A stretch of 43,024 nt of DNA from Solobacterium sp. UBA1761 (GTDB lineage: Bacteria > Bacillota_I > Bacilli_A > Erysipelotrichales > Erysipelotrichaceae), in the NCBI GenBank assembly GCA_002315565.1, contig DCHD01000016.1, forward strand, positions 1 to 43,024, written 5' to 3'. Shown piece by piece: positions 16,212-24,623 of this stretch. The translations under genes and the position numbers were made by a program. Every line of letters starts with the position of its first letter. The stretch's first letter is position 1. Under the pieces are notes generated by a model. The model was not told the origin of the DNA. It saw only the letters and a program-made list of their open reading frames with translations, and made no database searches.

Positions 16212-17388
16212 AGATATACTTGTTAACTGTGAGCCAATTTCTTAATGCTTCAAGCCCTTTTTCAAGTTGGGCTCTAGGACAGGCAACATTTATTCTTAAA
16301 CACCTGTGGTCAGCGTGGAATGCCTGACCAGGATTGAACTGAACATGTGCTTCCTTCATTAATCTATCAGCTAAATCTTCCGGTAAATCGATATTTCTCA
16401 AATCCAATAATCCTAAATACGTGGCCTCTGGGATATTCAGATTGGCCATAGGCATTCGCTCATTAAGATACTGTTTGACAAACTTAAAATTCTCATACAT
16501 ATATGAGGTTGCTTCTTTAAGCCATTCGTCACCGTTTTTATAGGCAGCAAGTAATGCTTCATAACCAAAGATGTTTATGCTGGATAAACCGATGCCATGA
16601 GCAGTTCTGTTGAACTGTTCTCTGATTTCTTTATTTGGAATAACAACATACGAAACTTCAAGTCCTGCAATATTAAAAGTCTTAGTAGGTGAAAAACTTA
16701 CAATCAGTTTATCCTGAAATTCTTTATTGACCTTTAGTGCACTGACAAAATCAAATCCAGGCATGATCAGATCAGAATGAATTTCATCAGAAGATACATA
16801 AAGACCATATCTGTGACAGATTTCCATCATTCTGTTAAGTTCTTCCAGTGTCCAGTTGACATTGAGCGGATTATAAGGATTGCAGAGATTGAACATTCTG
16901 ATTTTCTTATCTTCTTTTATAAGTTTCTCAAAACCTTCAAAGTCAAACTTCCATCCACCTTCAACTTCAATCATTGGTGAATACACTACTTCTCTTTCAA
17001 AAGCATCAGGTGTACCAAAGAATGGCGGATAGATTGGTGAATTGACAATAACTTTTTCATCCTTTGCCAGGAAAGTATCAAGCATCTGTCCATATGAATG
17101 AACTACACCAGTAGAAAAAATTATTTCTTCTTTTTTAATATCGATGTTGTGGTGCCTTTTCTGCCAGCTGATGATTTCATCATAGATTTCTTCAGATGGA
17201 ACAGTATATCCATAAATCGGATGTTTAGCACGGTTTACAAGTGCTTCAGTAATCTCTGGAAGCACATCAAAATCCATGTCTGCAATCCACAAAGGAGCAA
17301 AGTCATTAAGCTTATTTTCATCGGCAAACTTCCACTTGATAGAGTTGGTACCGATTCTTGAAGTACAGGAATCAAAATTGTATTTCAT
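16210..17388 (-). CDS. PLP-dependent aminotransferase, MalY/PatB (cystathionine beta-lyase-like)
   Basis: A 392-residue fold-type I pyridoxal-phosphate enzyme of the MalY/PatB group, whose members cleave C-S bonds in cystathionine and related amino acids. The group signature WIADMDF is at 34-40, GVVHS near 94-98, NPYNP near 170, DEIHSDL at 201-207 and the PLP lysine Lys236 in SPTKTFNIAGL. Length is normal. No ribosome site precedes the ATG; a TATTAT box ends 7 bases before it, so a leaderless message is predicted. The reaction is by family, not proven. Confidence 0.9.
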   Translation of the reverse strand: MKYNFDSCTSRIGTNSIKWKFADENKLNDFAPLWIADMDFDVLPEITEALVNRAKHPIYGYTVPSEEIYDEIISWQKRHHNIDIKKEEIIFSTGVVHSYGQMLDTFLAKDEKVIVNSPIYPPFFGTPDAFEREVVYSPMIEVEGGWKFDFEGFEKLIKEDKKIRMFNLCNPYNPLNVNWTLEELNRMMEICHRYGLYVSSDEIHSDLIMPGFDFVSALKVNKEFQDKLIVSFSPTKTFNIAGLEVSYVVIPNKEIREQFNRTAHGIGLSSINIFGYEALLAAYKNGDEWLKEATSYMYENFKFVKQYLNERMPMANLNIPEATYLGLLDLRNIDLPEDLADRLMKEAHVQFNPGQAFHADHRCLRINVACPRAQLEKGLEALRNWLTVNKYI

Positions 17389-17395
17389 AATTTAA

Positions 17396-17424
17396 ATAAT
17401 ATAGTAAAAAATCTAAGTTTTAAA
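17396..17424 (-). promoter_or_regulatory. promoter of the MalY/PatB gene, predicted leaderless
   Basis: On the minus strand TTTAAA (17419-17424) and TATTAT (17396-17401) are 17 bases apart, and the ATG begins 7 bases after the -10 box. An overlapping TATATT two bases upstream is an alternative -10. Confidence 0.5.
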
Positions 17425-17438
17425 GTATTTTTTCAAAG

Positions 17439-18341
17439 TTATTCTGGTATAGCCAGATTGATGGCTTTTTCGGCTATTTCACAAACAAAATGTTCAGTAT
17501 AGATAATCTCTCCATCAAGTGAATATGCGAAGCCCTTCGGTGCAAAAACTTCTATCTTTTTAGCTTGTCTATAGACTACGATATCCTTCATGAATTCATC
17601 ATCAAGATGTTCACCGTTTGTATAAGGATTAAGTACTTTGACAAATCTGAGTCTTGAGATGCATTTAATCATACATACTTCAATAAGACCATCTTCCATA
17701 CTTGAACGTGGTGCACATTTGAATGAACCGCCGACATACTGACCATTTGATAAAGTACACAGAAGATACTGGCCTTCAGGATTGATGACTTCACCATCAA
17801 CAATAATCTTTGCCTTGTTTTTCATTGCTGTAAGCAATGCTTTTACAATACCTTTTGTATAGTCTGACTTTTCACCATGACCCCTTCTGTCTCTTCCTTC
17901 ATTGACTGTAACAGCAACCGTCGTGTCAAAACCGAAGTTTGTTACATTTACCGAATAAAGATCATCTACCTTCATCAGGTCAATCTTTTTCACTGGAGCA
18001 GTAAGCAAAGAGTGAATGTCATTAAAATCTACATTTGGAAAACACTTAACAAAGTCATTGCCTGAGCCGTTAGGGAACGGTGTAAACGATGCATTGTCAT
18101 AGCCGACTATGCCGTTTACAACACCATTGATAGTACCATCACCACCACAGGCAATGAATCTTACTTCTTCATCCTTGTGTTCTTCAAGATACTTTCTGCA
18201 GTAATCAGTGTCATCGCCTTTGTATTCAGTCGAATGGATTTCACAGAGATCCTTTAAAGGTTCGTTTTCAAGAAGCTTTCTGATTACTTCTTCACTTTTT
18301 CCATCACCTGCTTTTGGATTGACAATAAATACATACTTCAT
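17439..18341 (-). CDS. diacylglycerol kinase family lipid kinase
   Basis: A 300-residue soluble lipid kinase of the DagK/YegS/BmrU family, which phosphorylates diacylglycerol or related lipids at the membrane surface. It shows NPKAGDGK at the N-terminus, the nucleotide loop CGGDGTINGVVNG, PNGSGNDF, and the C-terminal beta domain with the AYSLDGE motif. An AGGAG ribosome site precedes the ATG, 11 bases after the lysoplasmalogenase-like gene, so the two form a lipid-related operon. Which lipid it uses is not visible. Confidence 0.92.
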   Translation of the reverse strand: MKYVFIVNPKAGDGKSEEVIRKLLENEPLKDLCEIHSTEYKGDDTDYCRKYLEEHKDEEVRFIACGGDGTINGVVNGIVGYDNASFTPFPNGSGNDFVKCFPNVDFNDIHSLLTAPVKKIDLMKVDDLYSVNVTNFGFDTTVAVTVNEGRDRRGHGEKSDYTKGIVKALLTAMKNKAKIIVDGEVINPEGQYLLCTLSNGQYVGGSFKCAPRSSMEDGLIEVCMIKCISRLRFVKVLNPYTNGEHLDDEFMKDIVVYRQAKKIEVFAPKGFAYSLDGEIIYTEHFVCEIAEKAINLAIPE

Positions 18342-18352
18342 AGTTTTTCTCC

Positions 18353-19006
18353 TTACATTATTATTAAGCCGTATACAATCAAAAACTCGGCAATTATATA
18401 GGTCAACATCACATAGAAATGCCTGTGCGGTACAACATCTTTAGCGTGGAAGCGAACAAGAAACAGTGTTCCGTCAGATATAAAGAAGCATACTGCACCG
18501 ATAAGAACAATAAAAGTCGGAACAGAAATATTACTTAAAAACTGCATCCAGGCACAGATATTATTTGAACTGTTGATCAATAGATACAGTATCATCGGAT
18601 AAAACAGCACCTTTGGAAGATATGGTTTAAGTGCTTTAAACACCTTCCAGGTAAAGAAGAGATAGATACACGATGCCAGTACTATTACAATAAAAGGAAT
18701 CTTTGCAGTATCAATATTCGGATAGTATGCCAGCATGAAGAAAAAGTGGGAAATCATAAAAGAAATTCCACCGGCCGTAAACCACTTAACCCCTTTTGGA
18801 ATAAGCAGCACATCACCAAGCCAAGAAGTGATTATTGCCATTACAACAACCCAACTGATACTGTCAGCACGAAAGATATAATAACCGAGTATTCCAATCA
18901 GAATAAAAGGTTTTGAATAGTTTCTGATTTTCTTTTCATCCTCAAAACTTCCATAGAGATGGATGATACTTGAAATTATAAATAATAAAAGATACAGGTA
19001 CTTCAC
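18353..19006 (-). CDS. YhhN/TMEM86 family lysoplasmalogenase-like membrane protein
   Basis: A 217-residue polytopic protein with about seven to eight hydrophobic segments, matching the YhhN/TMEM86 family, whose characterised members hydrolyse the vinyl-ether bond of lysoplasmalogens. The family-type acidic residues appear in SWLGDVLL (about residues 61-68) and in FISDGTLFLVRF in a late segment. The start codon is GTG at 19004-19006, 7 bases after TATAAT and without a ribosome site. Cotranscription with a lipid kinase suggests ether-lipid turnover, an inference. Confidence 0.85.
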   Translation of the reverse strand: MKYLYLLLFIISSIIHLYGSFEDEKKIRNYSKPFILIGILGYYIFRADSISWVVVMAIITSWLGDVLLIPKGVKWFTAGGISFMISHFFFMLAYYPNIDTAKIPFIVIVLASCIYLFFTWKVFKALKPYLPKVLFYPMILYLLINSSNNICAWMQFLSNISVPTFIVLIGAVCFFISDGTLFLVRFHAKDVVPHRHFYVMLTYIIAEFLIVYGLIIM

Positions 19007-19013
19007 TGACTTA

Positions 19014-19019
19014 ATTATA
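19014..19019 (-). promoter_or_regulatory. -10 box, predicted leaderless GTG start
   Basis: TATAAT on the minus strand, 7 bases before the GTG start codon at 19006 and 5 bases beyond the glgB terminator. No clear -35 box and no ribosome site. Confidence 0.55.
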
Positions 19020-19023
19020 ATAC

Positions 19024-19055
19024 AAAAAACCTTAGATATGAGCTTCTAAGGTTTT
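19024..19055 (-). terminator. terminator of the glycogen operon
   Basis: An 11-bp perfect stem (19026-19036 with 19045-19055) with an 8-base loop ends in T residues on the minus strand. It overlaps the glgB stop codon. Confidence 0.88.
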
Positions 19056-20873
19056 GACATCGTTTATATTGTGTGTTGCATATTTCTTCAGATCAACTCT
19101 GAATACAATGGCAGCAAACGGAGCAATTGTAATTCTGATTGACTGATCAAGTCCATGAGCTTTTCTTCTGACAGACTTTATTGGTTTGTAGTTACACATA
19201 TTAACTCCGCCATAGATATCCTTTTCGGAATTGATCATCTCTTCATATATTCCGGCAAATGGAACTCCGATTCGATAATTACGGTATTCACATGGAGTCA
19301 TGTTCAGTATGGTAACAAGGCATTCATCGTTATCGTATCTGTAATATGAATAGATAGACTGAGAAGTGTTGTCGGCATCTATCCAACGGTAGTAATTGCC
19401 GTTATAGTCACCCTTGTAAAGACATGGATGAGCCTTATAGGTAAGTGAGAGATCTCTGAACAGTCTTGCAAAAGAATCATGTGCAGGATATTTCAGCATG
19501 AACCAGTCCATTTCTTCTTTTTCATCAAATTCTCTGAACATTGCAATCTCATTGCCCATGAAGTTCAGTTTCTTTCCAGGATGAGTAAACATATAGACAT
19601 AGAGATTTCTTACCTGTTTGAACTTGTCCTCATATGAGCCCCACATCTTGTCAATGATAGTCCTTTTTGAGTGAACTACTTCATCATGTGAAAAAGGAAG
19701 AAGGAATCTTTCTGAATAGAAATAAGCCATTGAGAAAGTTATCTGATGGTGATGGTAACTTCTGTATACCGGATCCATCTCATAATATTTAAGCGTGTCA
19801 TTCATCCAACCCAGATCCCACTTGTAGTCAAAGCCAAGACCACCGTATTCAACAGGCTTAGTAACACCTTCAAATGCAGTAGAATCTTCCGCAATCAGAT
19901 AGATATCCGGATTCTCTTTCTTGAGATGGAAATTCATGCGCTTAAGGAAATTGATTCCATCTACATTGTTTCCCTTGTCACTGTTTCCGTCTTTATAGAC
20001 AAAATGTGATACGGCATCAAATCTTAAACCATCGGCATGGTAACGTTTCAGGAAGAAATTTGCTGAAGACATTACAAAAGAAATTACTTCCGGTTTAGAG
20101 AAATCGAAATAATAGGTATCCCATTCAGATTTATTGGCATTTCTTTCATAGCAGTAGCTGCCATCGAATTTCTTTAGAGACCATTCATCGGTTACAAAGT
20201 GAACATACACGGCATCGAGTATTACTCCAATGTCGTTATTGTGGCACTCGTTAATCAGATCCATAAGGTCATATGGCGTTCCATATCTAGAAGTAGCTGC
20301 AAAGAAGCCGCTTGCCTGATAGCCCCATGAACCATCAAAAGGATGTTCAAAAACCGGCAGAAGTTCAATATGCGTAAAACCGTTTTTCTTTACATAGGGA
20401 ATAAGTGTTTCCTTAAGTTCTCGGTAAGTTGCAAACTCGCCTTCTTTTTTGAATCCGTTAAGATGTACTTCATAGATATTCATCGGTGCATCGTAGTCTA
20501 CTTTACGTTTGGACATATAGATGTCATCAGAGAAACTGAAGTAATCAAGGTCATACATGCACGAAGCATTTGATGGCCTTCTTTCAAAGTAATAGGCATA
20601 CGGATCACTTTTTTCATAGACCTTCTTGCCGTTATGGATACGGTATCTGTATGAATAGATACATTCCATATTTTCAACAAAGACATACCAAATACCTCTT
20701 TCATCAATCTTTGAAAGAGGTATTGTTTTTTCCCAGTCACGGGAGGTCATTAATTCTACAGCCGATGCATGAGGAGCCCATACAGCAAACTCCACGCCCC
20801 CATCTTTCTTATGGGCACCTAGAAGCTTCCAGGCCTCAAGCTCATAGCCGCTAAAAAACTTATCAAAATTCAT
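19032..20873 (-). CDS. glgB: 1,4-alpha-glucan branching enzyme
   Basis: A 613-residue glycogen branching enzyme that cuts alpha-1,4 chains and rejoins them as alpha-1,6 branches. An N-terminal CBM48-like domain (about 25-100) precedes a GH13 barrel with DAVYVHF at 220-226, nucleophile Asp286 in GLRFDAV, acid/base Glu329 in IAEDST, and PFSHDEV with His396 and Asp397. GGLGFDYKWDLGWMNDTLKYY-like spacing around 344-364 is diagnostic for GlgB. It is the last gene of glgCDAB; its ATG overlaps the glgA stop as TAATG. Confidence 0.95.
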   Translation of the reverse strand: MNFDKFFSGYELEAWKLLGAHKKDGGVEFAVWAPHASAVELMTSRDWEKTIPLSKIDERGIWYVFVENMECIYSYRYRIHNGKKVYEKSDPYAYYFERRPSNASCMYDLDYFSFSDDIYMSKRKVDYDAPMNIYEVHLNGFKKEGEFATYRELKETLIPYVKKNGFTHIELLPVFEHPFDGSWGYQASGFFAATSRYGTPYDLMDLINECHNNDIGVILDAVYVHFVTDEWSLKKFDGSYCYERNANKSEWDTYYFDFSKPEVISFVMSSANFFLKRYHADGLRFDAVSHFVYKDGNSDKGNNVDGINFLKRMNFHLKKENPDIYLIAEDSTAFEGVTKPVEYGGLGFDYKWDLGWMNDTLKYYEMDPVYRSYHHHQITFSMAYFYSERFLLPFSHDEVVHSKRTIIDKMWGSYEDKFKQVRNLYVYMFTHPGKKLNFMGNEIAMFREFDEKEEMDWFMLKYPAHDSFARLFRDLSLTYKAHPCLYKGDYNGNYYRWIDADNTSQSIYSYYRYDNDECLVTILNMTPCEYRNYRIGVPFAGIYEEMINSEKDIYGGVNMCNYKPIKSVRRKAHGLDQSIRITIAPFAAIVFRVDLKKYATHNINDVKTLEAHI

Positions 20874-22312
20874 TACTTAACCAGATTGTCGTATAAAGAT
20901 TCGTATTTGCGTGCAGATAAAGCGAATGAAACATCATAGTTCATTGCGTTTTTAATCAGTCTGTTCCAGTCTTTTCTTTTACCTGCATAAGTCTTATATG
21001 CATAGTCAAGAACCGTTCTGAATGAGCCGGCATCGTAAGGACCAAAAGTGAAGCCTCTTCCTTCGCCAGTATATTCATTGTATGGTTCTACTGTATCTTT
21101 AAGTCCACCGGTCTCTCTTACAAGAGGCAGCGTTCCATAACGCATGGAAATAAGCTGCGAAATACCACATGGTTCAAACAGTGACGGCATCAGAAGCATA
21201 TCAGATCCCGCATAGATAGAATGAGCCAGTGCTTCGTTATAGCCTCTATAGAATACTACTCTTCCTTTATTTGAATCTTCATAATATCTTAAGGCATCTT
21301 CAAATCTCTGTTCACCAGTACCAAGAACACAGATCTGAATGTTCGGATTCATCAGAATCCAATCCATGGAATCAGTCAAGAGTTCAACGCCCTTCTGGAA
21401 AGTGAGTCTTGTAACCATGGAAACAAGCAGTTTATCAGGATTTACTTCAAGACCCATTTCTTTCTGCAGAGCTTCTTTGTTTTCAGCTTTTCCTTTGAGA
21501 TAATTTGCCTGAGTATAATTCTTGGCAATCTTGTCAGTCTTAGGGTCAAAACTGTCGGTATCAATACCATTTACAATACCATACAGATCATCTTTTCTCA
21601 GTTCCAGCACTGATTCAAGTCTTTCACCGAATTGAGGAGTCTGAATTTCTTTGGAATAGGTTTCTGAAACTGTCGTAACATCATCGGCAAAAGTAATACC
21701 AATCTTCATGAAATTACAGTAGTCTTTGTATCTTAGACATCCATCTTCCCAGTTTGCATAATCAAATGCAAGATAATCAAACAGTACCTGTTTGTCATAT
21801 TCACCCTGATATACAAGGTTGTGGATTGTAAAGACATGTTTTATTCTTCTGATTTCATCAATGCGATAGAATCTAAGTTTACATAATGCAGGTATTACTG
21901 CAGTATGGTAGTCATGAGTATGAATAATATCGGGATAATAACCCAATCTGATCATCATTTCTACAACTGCAACAGAGTAGAATGAAAATCTCATGGCATC
22001 ATCGCCATATCCATAAACATCATCACGATAGAAGAAATGATCATTCTCAATAAAGAGATATGGGATTCCTTCGTTTACATATTCATAGATATTTGCTTCT
22101 TCATGTATGATTCCTGAATCAACTCTGATGTGATCAAGATAAGTAAGTCTGTCATAATATTTCTCTTTGATTTTCTTTAAAAGAGGAAGCACTACTTTTA
22201 CTTCATACTTTGATTTATCAATTGCTTTTGGCAGTGCATAAACAACATCAGCCAGTCCGCCGGTCTTGATGAAAGGAAGTGATTCAAAAGAAGCAAACAG
22301 AACCTTCTTCAT
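20873..22312 (-). CDS. glgA: glycogen synthase
   Basis: A 479-residue GT5 glycogen synthase that transfers glucose from ADP-glucose to the growing alpha-1,4 chain. The ADP-glucose-binding KTGGLADV motif is at residues 16-23; HTHDYHTA, IVNGID and the C-terminal PSLFEPCGISQL motif with the catalytic Glu are present. GGAG lies upstream in glgD and the start overlaps the glgD end. Length and motifs are normal. Confidence 0.95.
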   Translation of the reverse strand: MKKVLFASFESLPFIKTGGLADVVYALPKAIDKSKYEVKVVLPLLKKIKEKYYDRLTYLDHIRVDSGIIHEEANIYEYVNEGIPYLFIENDHFFYRDDVYGYGDDAMRFSFYSVAVVEMMIRLGYYPDIIHTHDYHTAVIPALCKLRFYRIDEIRRIKHVFTIHNLVYQGEYDKQVLFDYLAFDYANWEDGCLRYKDYCNFMKIGITFADDVTTVSETYSKEIQTPQFGERLESVLELRKDDLYGIVNGIDTDSFDPKTDKIAKNYTQANYLKGKAENKEALQKEMGLEVNPDKLLVSMVTRLTFQKGVELLTDSMDWILMNPNIQICVLGTGEQRFEDALRYYEDSNKGRVVFYRGYNEALAHSIYAGSDMLLMPSLFEPCGISQLISMRYGTLPLVRETGGLKDTVEPYNEYTGEGRGFTFGPYDAGSFRTVLDYAYKTYAGKRKDWNRLIKNAMNYDVSFALSARKYESLYDNLVK

Positions 22313-23424
22313 TAGATTCTGTCTCCTTTTTTGATGTATACAGGATCATCAGCTTCACCGATAATCTGCTGAATATCAGATACCTTGGCAAATCTGTCAA
22401 CAACTGCATACTCAATATGTGCATCTTCTTCAATTACCGCATTAGGTAAAACGATAGAGTCTTTTACTACTGCGCCTTTCTTGATTACAACATTTCTAGA
22501 AATGATTGAATTGATTACTTTTCCTTCAATGCTTGAACCATTTCCAACGATTGAACCTACAGCTCTGCCGCCCTCTTTGAAAAGAGTAGGACATGAGTCA
22601 TTAGTCATTGTGTAGATTGGCCAGTCTTCATTAATGAAGCCATGCATATGCTTATCATCTCTTAAATGCATAGATGCATCATAATATGCCTGTAATGAGT
22701 TGATACATGCACAGAAGCCTTTATGTTTATAACCAATAACGTTCAAATCTTTTGCAACATCTGAAATGATATTAGAAAGAGTGTAAAGACTTGAAGTCTT
22801 TTCTGCTTTTTTAATCAGTTCAACAAACAGATCTTTCTTCATACAGTAAGTTTCAAGAGATACATTGACATCCTTGATTCTTCCTCTTTGACGGGTGAAA
22901 CGTTCAACCTTCTGGTTCTTGTCCATTACGACAACATCGCCCATCAGGAACTCTTTATCCGCATTGTCTGTTGGCTGATAAAGAACAGTAATGTCATTGC
23001 CTTTTTCTTTTGTAAACTCAACAATCTCAGAAAAATCCTGAGTATAGATGAAATGTGCAGGTGCCACAACAACATATGCAGCATCTGAACCTTCAATATA
23101 GTCCATATTGGCACTTAATGAAGCGATATCAGTATTATAGATCTGGTCAGTATATTCTCTTTCACCATAAAGTAAATGAATCTTACCCTTCTTACCGTTG
23201 ACATTGTAGTTTGTCGCGTGAATGTGTTCAACTAAAGATCTAGGTCTATTTTTGATTAGAACCTTGAGGTTTTGAATACCTGAATTGGTGAAGTTTGAAA
23301 TACAGAAGTCTACAACTCTGTATCTTCCCAAGAAACTTGCAGCAGAAATAGGACGGTAATCATCAAGTCCTTTTACCTTTACATAGTTGGATTCGAAATT
23401 AACAATACCTAATACGTTTTTCAT
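22312..23424 (-). CDS. glgD: glucose-1-phosphate adenylyltransferase subunit GlgD
   Basis: A 370-residue homologue of GlgC typical of Firmicutes, where it associates with GlgC and raises ADP-glucose pyrophosphorylase activity. The N-terminal loop lacks the GGRGxRL nucleotide-binding motif seen in GlgC (here VNFESNYVKVKGL), consistent with a regulatory, largely non-catalytic subunit. The GRYRVVDFCISNFTNSGI stretch and the left-handed beta-helix tail (about residues 280-355) are kept. AGGTG precedes the ATG, which overlaps the glgC end by one base. Confidence 0.94.
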   Translation of the reverse strand: MKNVLGIVNFESNYVKVKGLDDYRPISAASFLGRYRVVDFCISNFTNSGIQNLKVLIKNRPRSLVEHIHATNYNVNGKKGKIHLLYGEREYTDQIYNTDIASLSANMDYIEGSDAAYVVVAPAHFIYTQDFSEIVEFTKEKGNDITVLYQPTDNADKEFLMGDVVVMDKNQKVERFTRQRGRIKDVNVSLETYCMKKDLFVELIKKAEKTSSLYTLSNIISDVAKDLNVIGYKHKGFCACINSLQAYYDASMHLRDDKHMHGFINEDWPIYTMTNDSCPTLFKEGGRAVGSIVGNGSSIEGKVINSIISRNVVIKKGAVVKDSIVLPNAVIEEDAHIEYAVVDRFAKVSDIQQIIGEADDPVYIKKGDRI

Positions 23425-24572
23425 TACTGGTCACCTGCCTTTGCTACTACCTGTTTTGAAACAAGCAGAATATCTTTAGAATCTTTCTTTCCTAAAATAA
23501 GTCCTGCAGGAACATTGACGCCATCCTGAACAAGACATCTTGTCAGTTTTGCACCCTTTCCAATATGACAGTTATTCATTACAACGCTGTCTTTAACAAT
23601 TGCACCTTCATCGATTCTTGCGCCTGTAAAGATAACAGAATGTTCTACCTTTCCATCAACCTGACAGCCCTGAGTAATCAGCGCATTGTTGATTTCAGCA
23701 TTTTCACCGATACACTGTGGTGTAGAGATTGAATCTTCTGTATAGATCTTCCATGTTTTATCGAACAGATTCAGGTCGTTGTCTTCACTTAAAAGGTCCA
23801 TATTGGATTCCCAAAGAGAATCGATTGTACCTACATCCTTCCAGTATCCTCTGAAACGGTAAGCCTGAAGCTTTTTACCGTCTTTAATGTACTGAGGAAT
23901 GATATCCTTACCAAAGTCATGGTTAGAATTTTCATTCTTGTCATCAGCCTTCAGATATTTTCTTAAAGTTTTATATGAGAAGATGTAAACACCCATACTT
24001 GCCAGATTTGATTTTGGATGAGCTGGCTTTTCTTCAAATTCGATGATTTCATCATCTTCATTGGTATTCATAATACCGAATCTTGTTGCATCTTTAAGAT
24101 CAACTTCAAGAACGGCAATAGTTGCTTCCGCACCAGTTTCAATATGCTTCTTCAGCATCTTTTCATAGTTCATCTTATAGATGTGGTCGCCTGAAAGAAC
24201 CAGAACATATTCTGCTTCTTCCTGATCCAGGAAATCCAGGTTCTGAGTAATCGCATCAGCAGTTCCTCTGAATGCTGAGAAACCTTCGTTATCCTTTTCA
24301 CGTGGAGAAAGTACATAAGTACCGCCACCCAGCATATCAAGTCCCCAGATTGATTCTTTTGAAACATAGGAACCAAGTTCAATTGATTCATACTGAACCA
24401 GTACTCCAACTGTTGAAATGTTTGAGTTTGCACAGTTGGAAAGTGCAAAGTCAATAATACGATACTTGCCGCCAAAGTAAACAGCAGGTTTGGCAACCTT
24501 TTTAGTAAGGTCATACAGTCTTGAACCTCTGCCGCCTGCAAGTATCATTGCTACCATATTATTCTTTTTCAT
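23424..24572 (-). CDS. glgC: glucose-1-phosphate adenylyltransferase
   Basis: A 382-residue catalytic ADP-glucose pyrophosphorylase, making ADP-glucose from glucose-1-phosphate and ATP, the committed step of glycogen synthesis. It has the nucleotide loop LAGGRGSRL (11-19), KVAKPAVYFGGKYRIIDFAL, the sugar-phosphate region EFEEKP and a C-terminal left-handed beta-helix. A GAGGGG ribosome site precedes the ATG. A good promoter sits between pullulanase and glgC, so the biosynthetic genes can be expressed apart from the upstream peptidase genes. Confidence 0.95.
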   Translation of the reverse strand: MKKNNMVAMILAGGRGSRLYDLTKKVAKPAVYFGGKYRIIDFALSNCANSNISTVGVLVQYESIELGSYVSKESIWGLDMLGGGTYVLSPREKDNEGFSAFRGTADAITQNLDFLDQEEAEYVLVLSGDHIYKMNYEKMLKKHIETGAEATIAVLEVDLKDATRFGIMNTNEDDEIIEFEEKPAHPKSNLASMGVYIFSYKTLRKYLKADDKNENSNHDFGKDIIPQYIKDGKKLQAYRFRGYWKDVGTIDSLWESNMDLLSEDNDLNLFDKTWKIYTEDSISTPQCIGENAEINNALITQGCQVDGKVEHSVIFTGARIDEGAIVKDSVVMNNCHIGKGAKLTRCLVQDGVNVPAGLILGKKDSKDILLVSKQVVAKAGDQ

Positions 24573-24594
24573 AAGGCATCCCCTCTATATTTTT

Positions 24595-24623
24595 ATTTTA
24601 GATTAATTTGAAAGTGCTTACAA
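24595..24623 (-). promoter_or_regulatory. internal promoter in front of glgC
   Basis: On the minus strand TTGTAA (24618-24623) and TAAAAT (24595-24600) are exactly 17 bases apart; the -35 box overlaps the pullulanase stop codon. The leader is short and carries GAGGGG. Confidence 0.6.
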
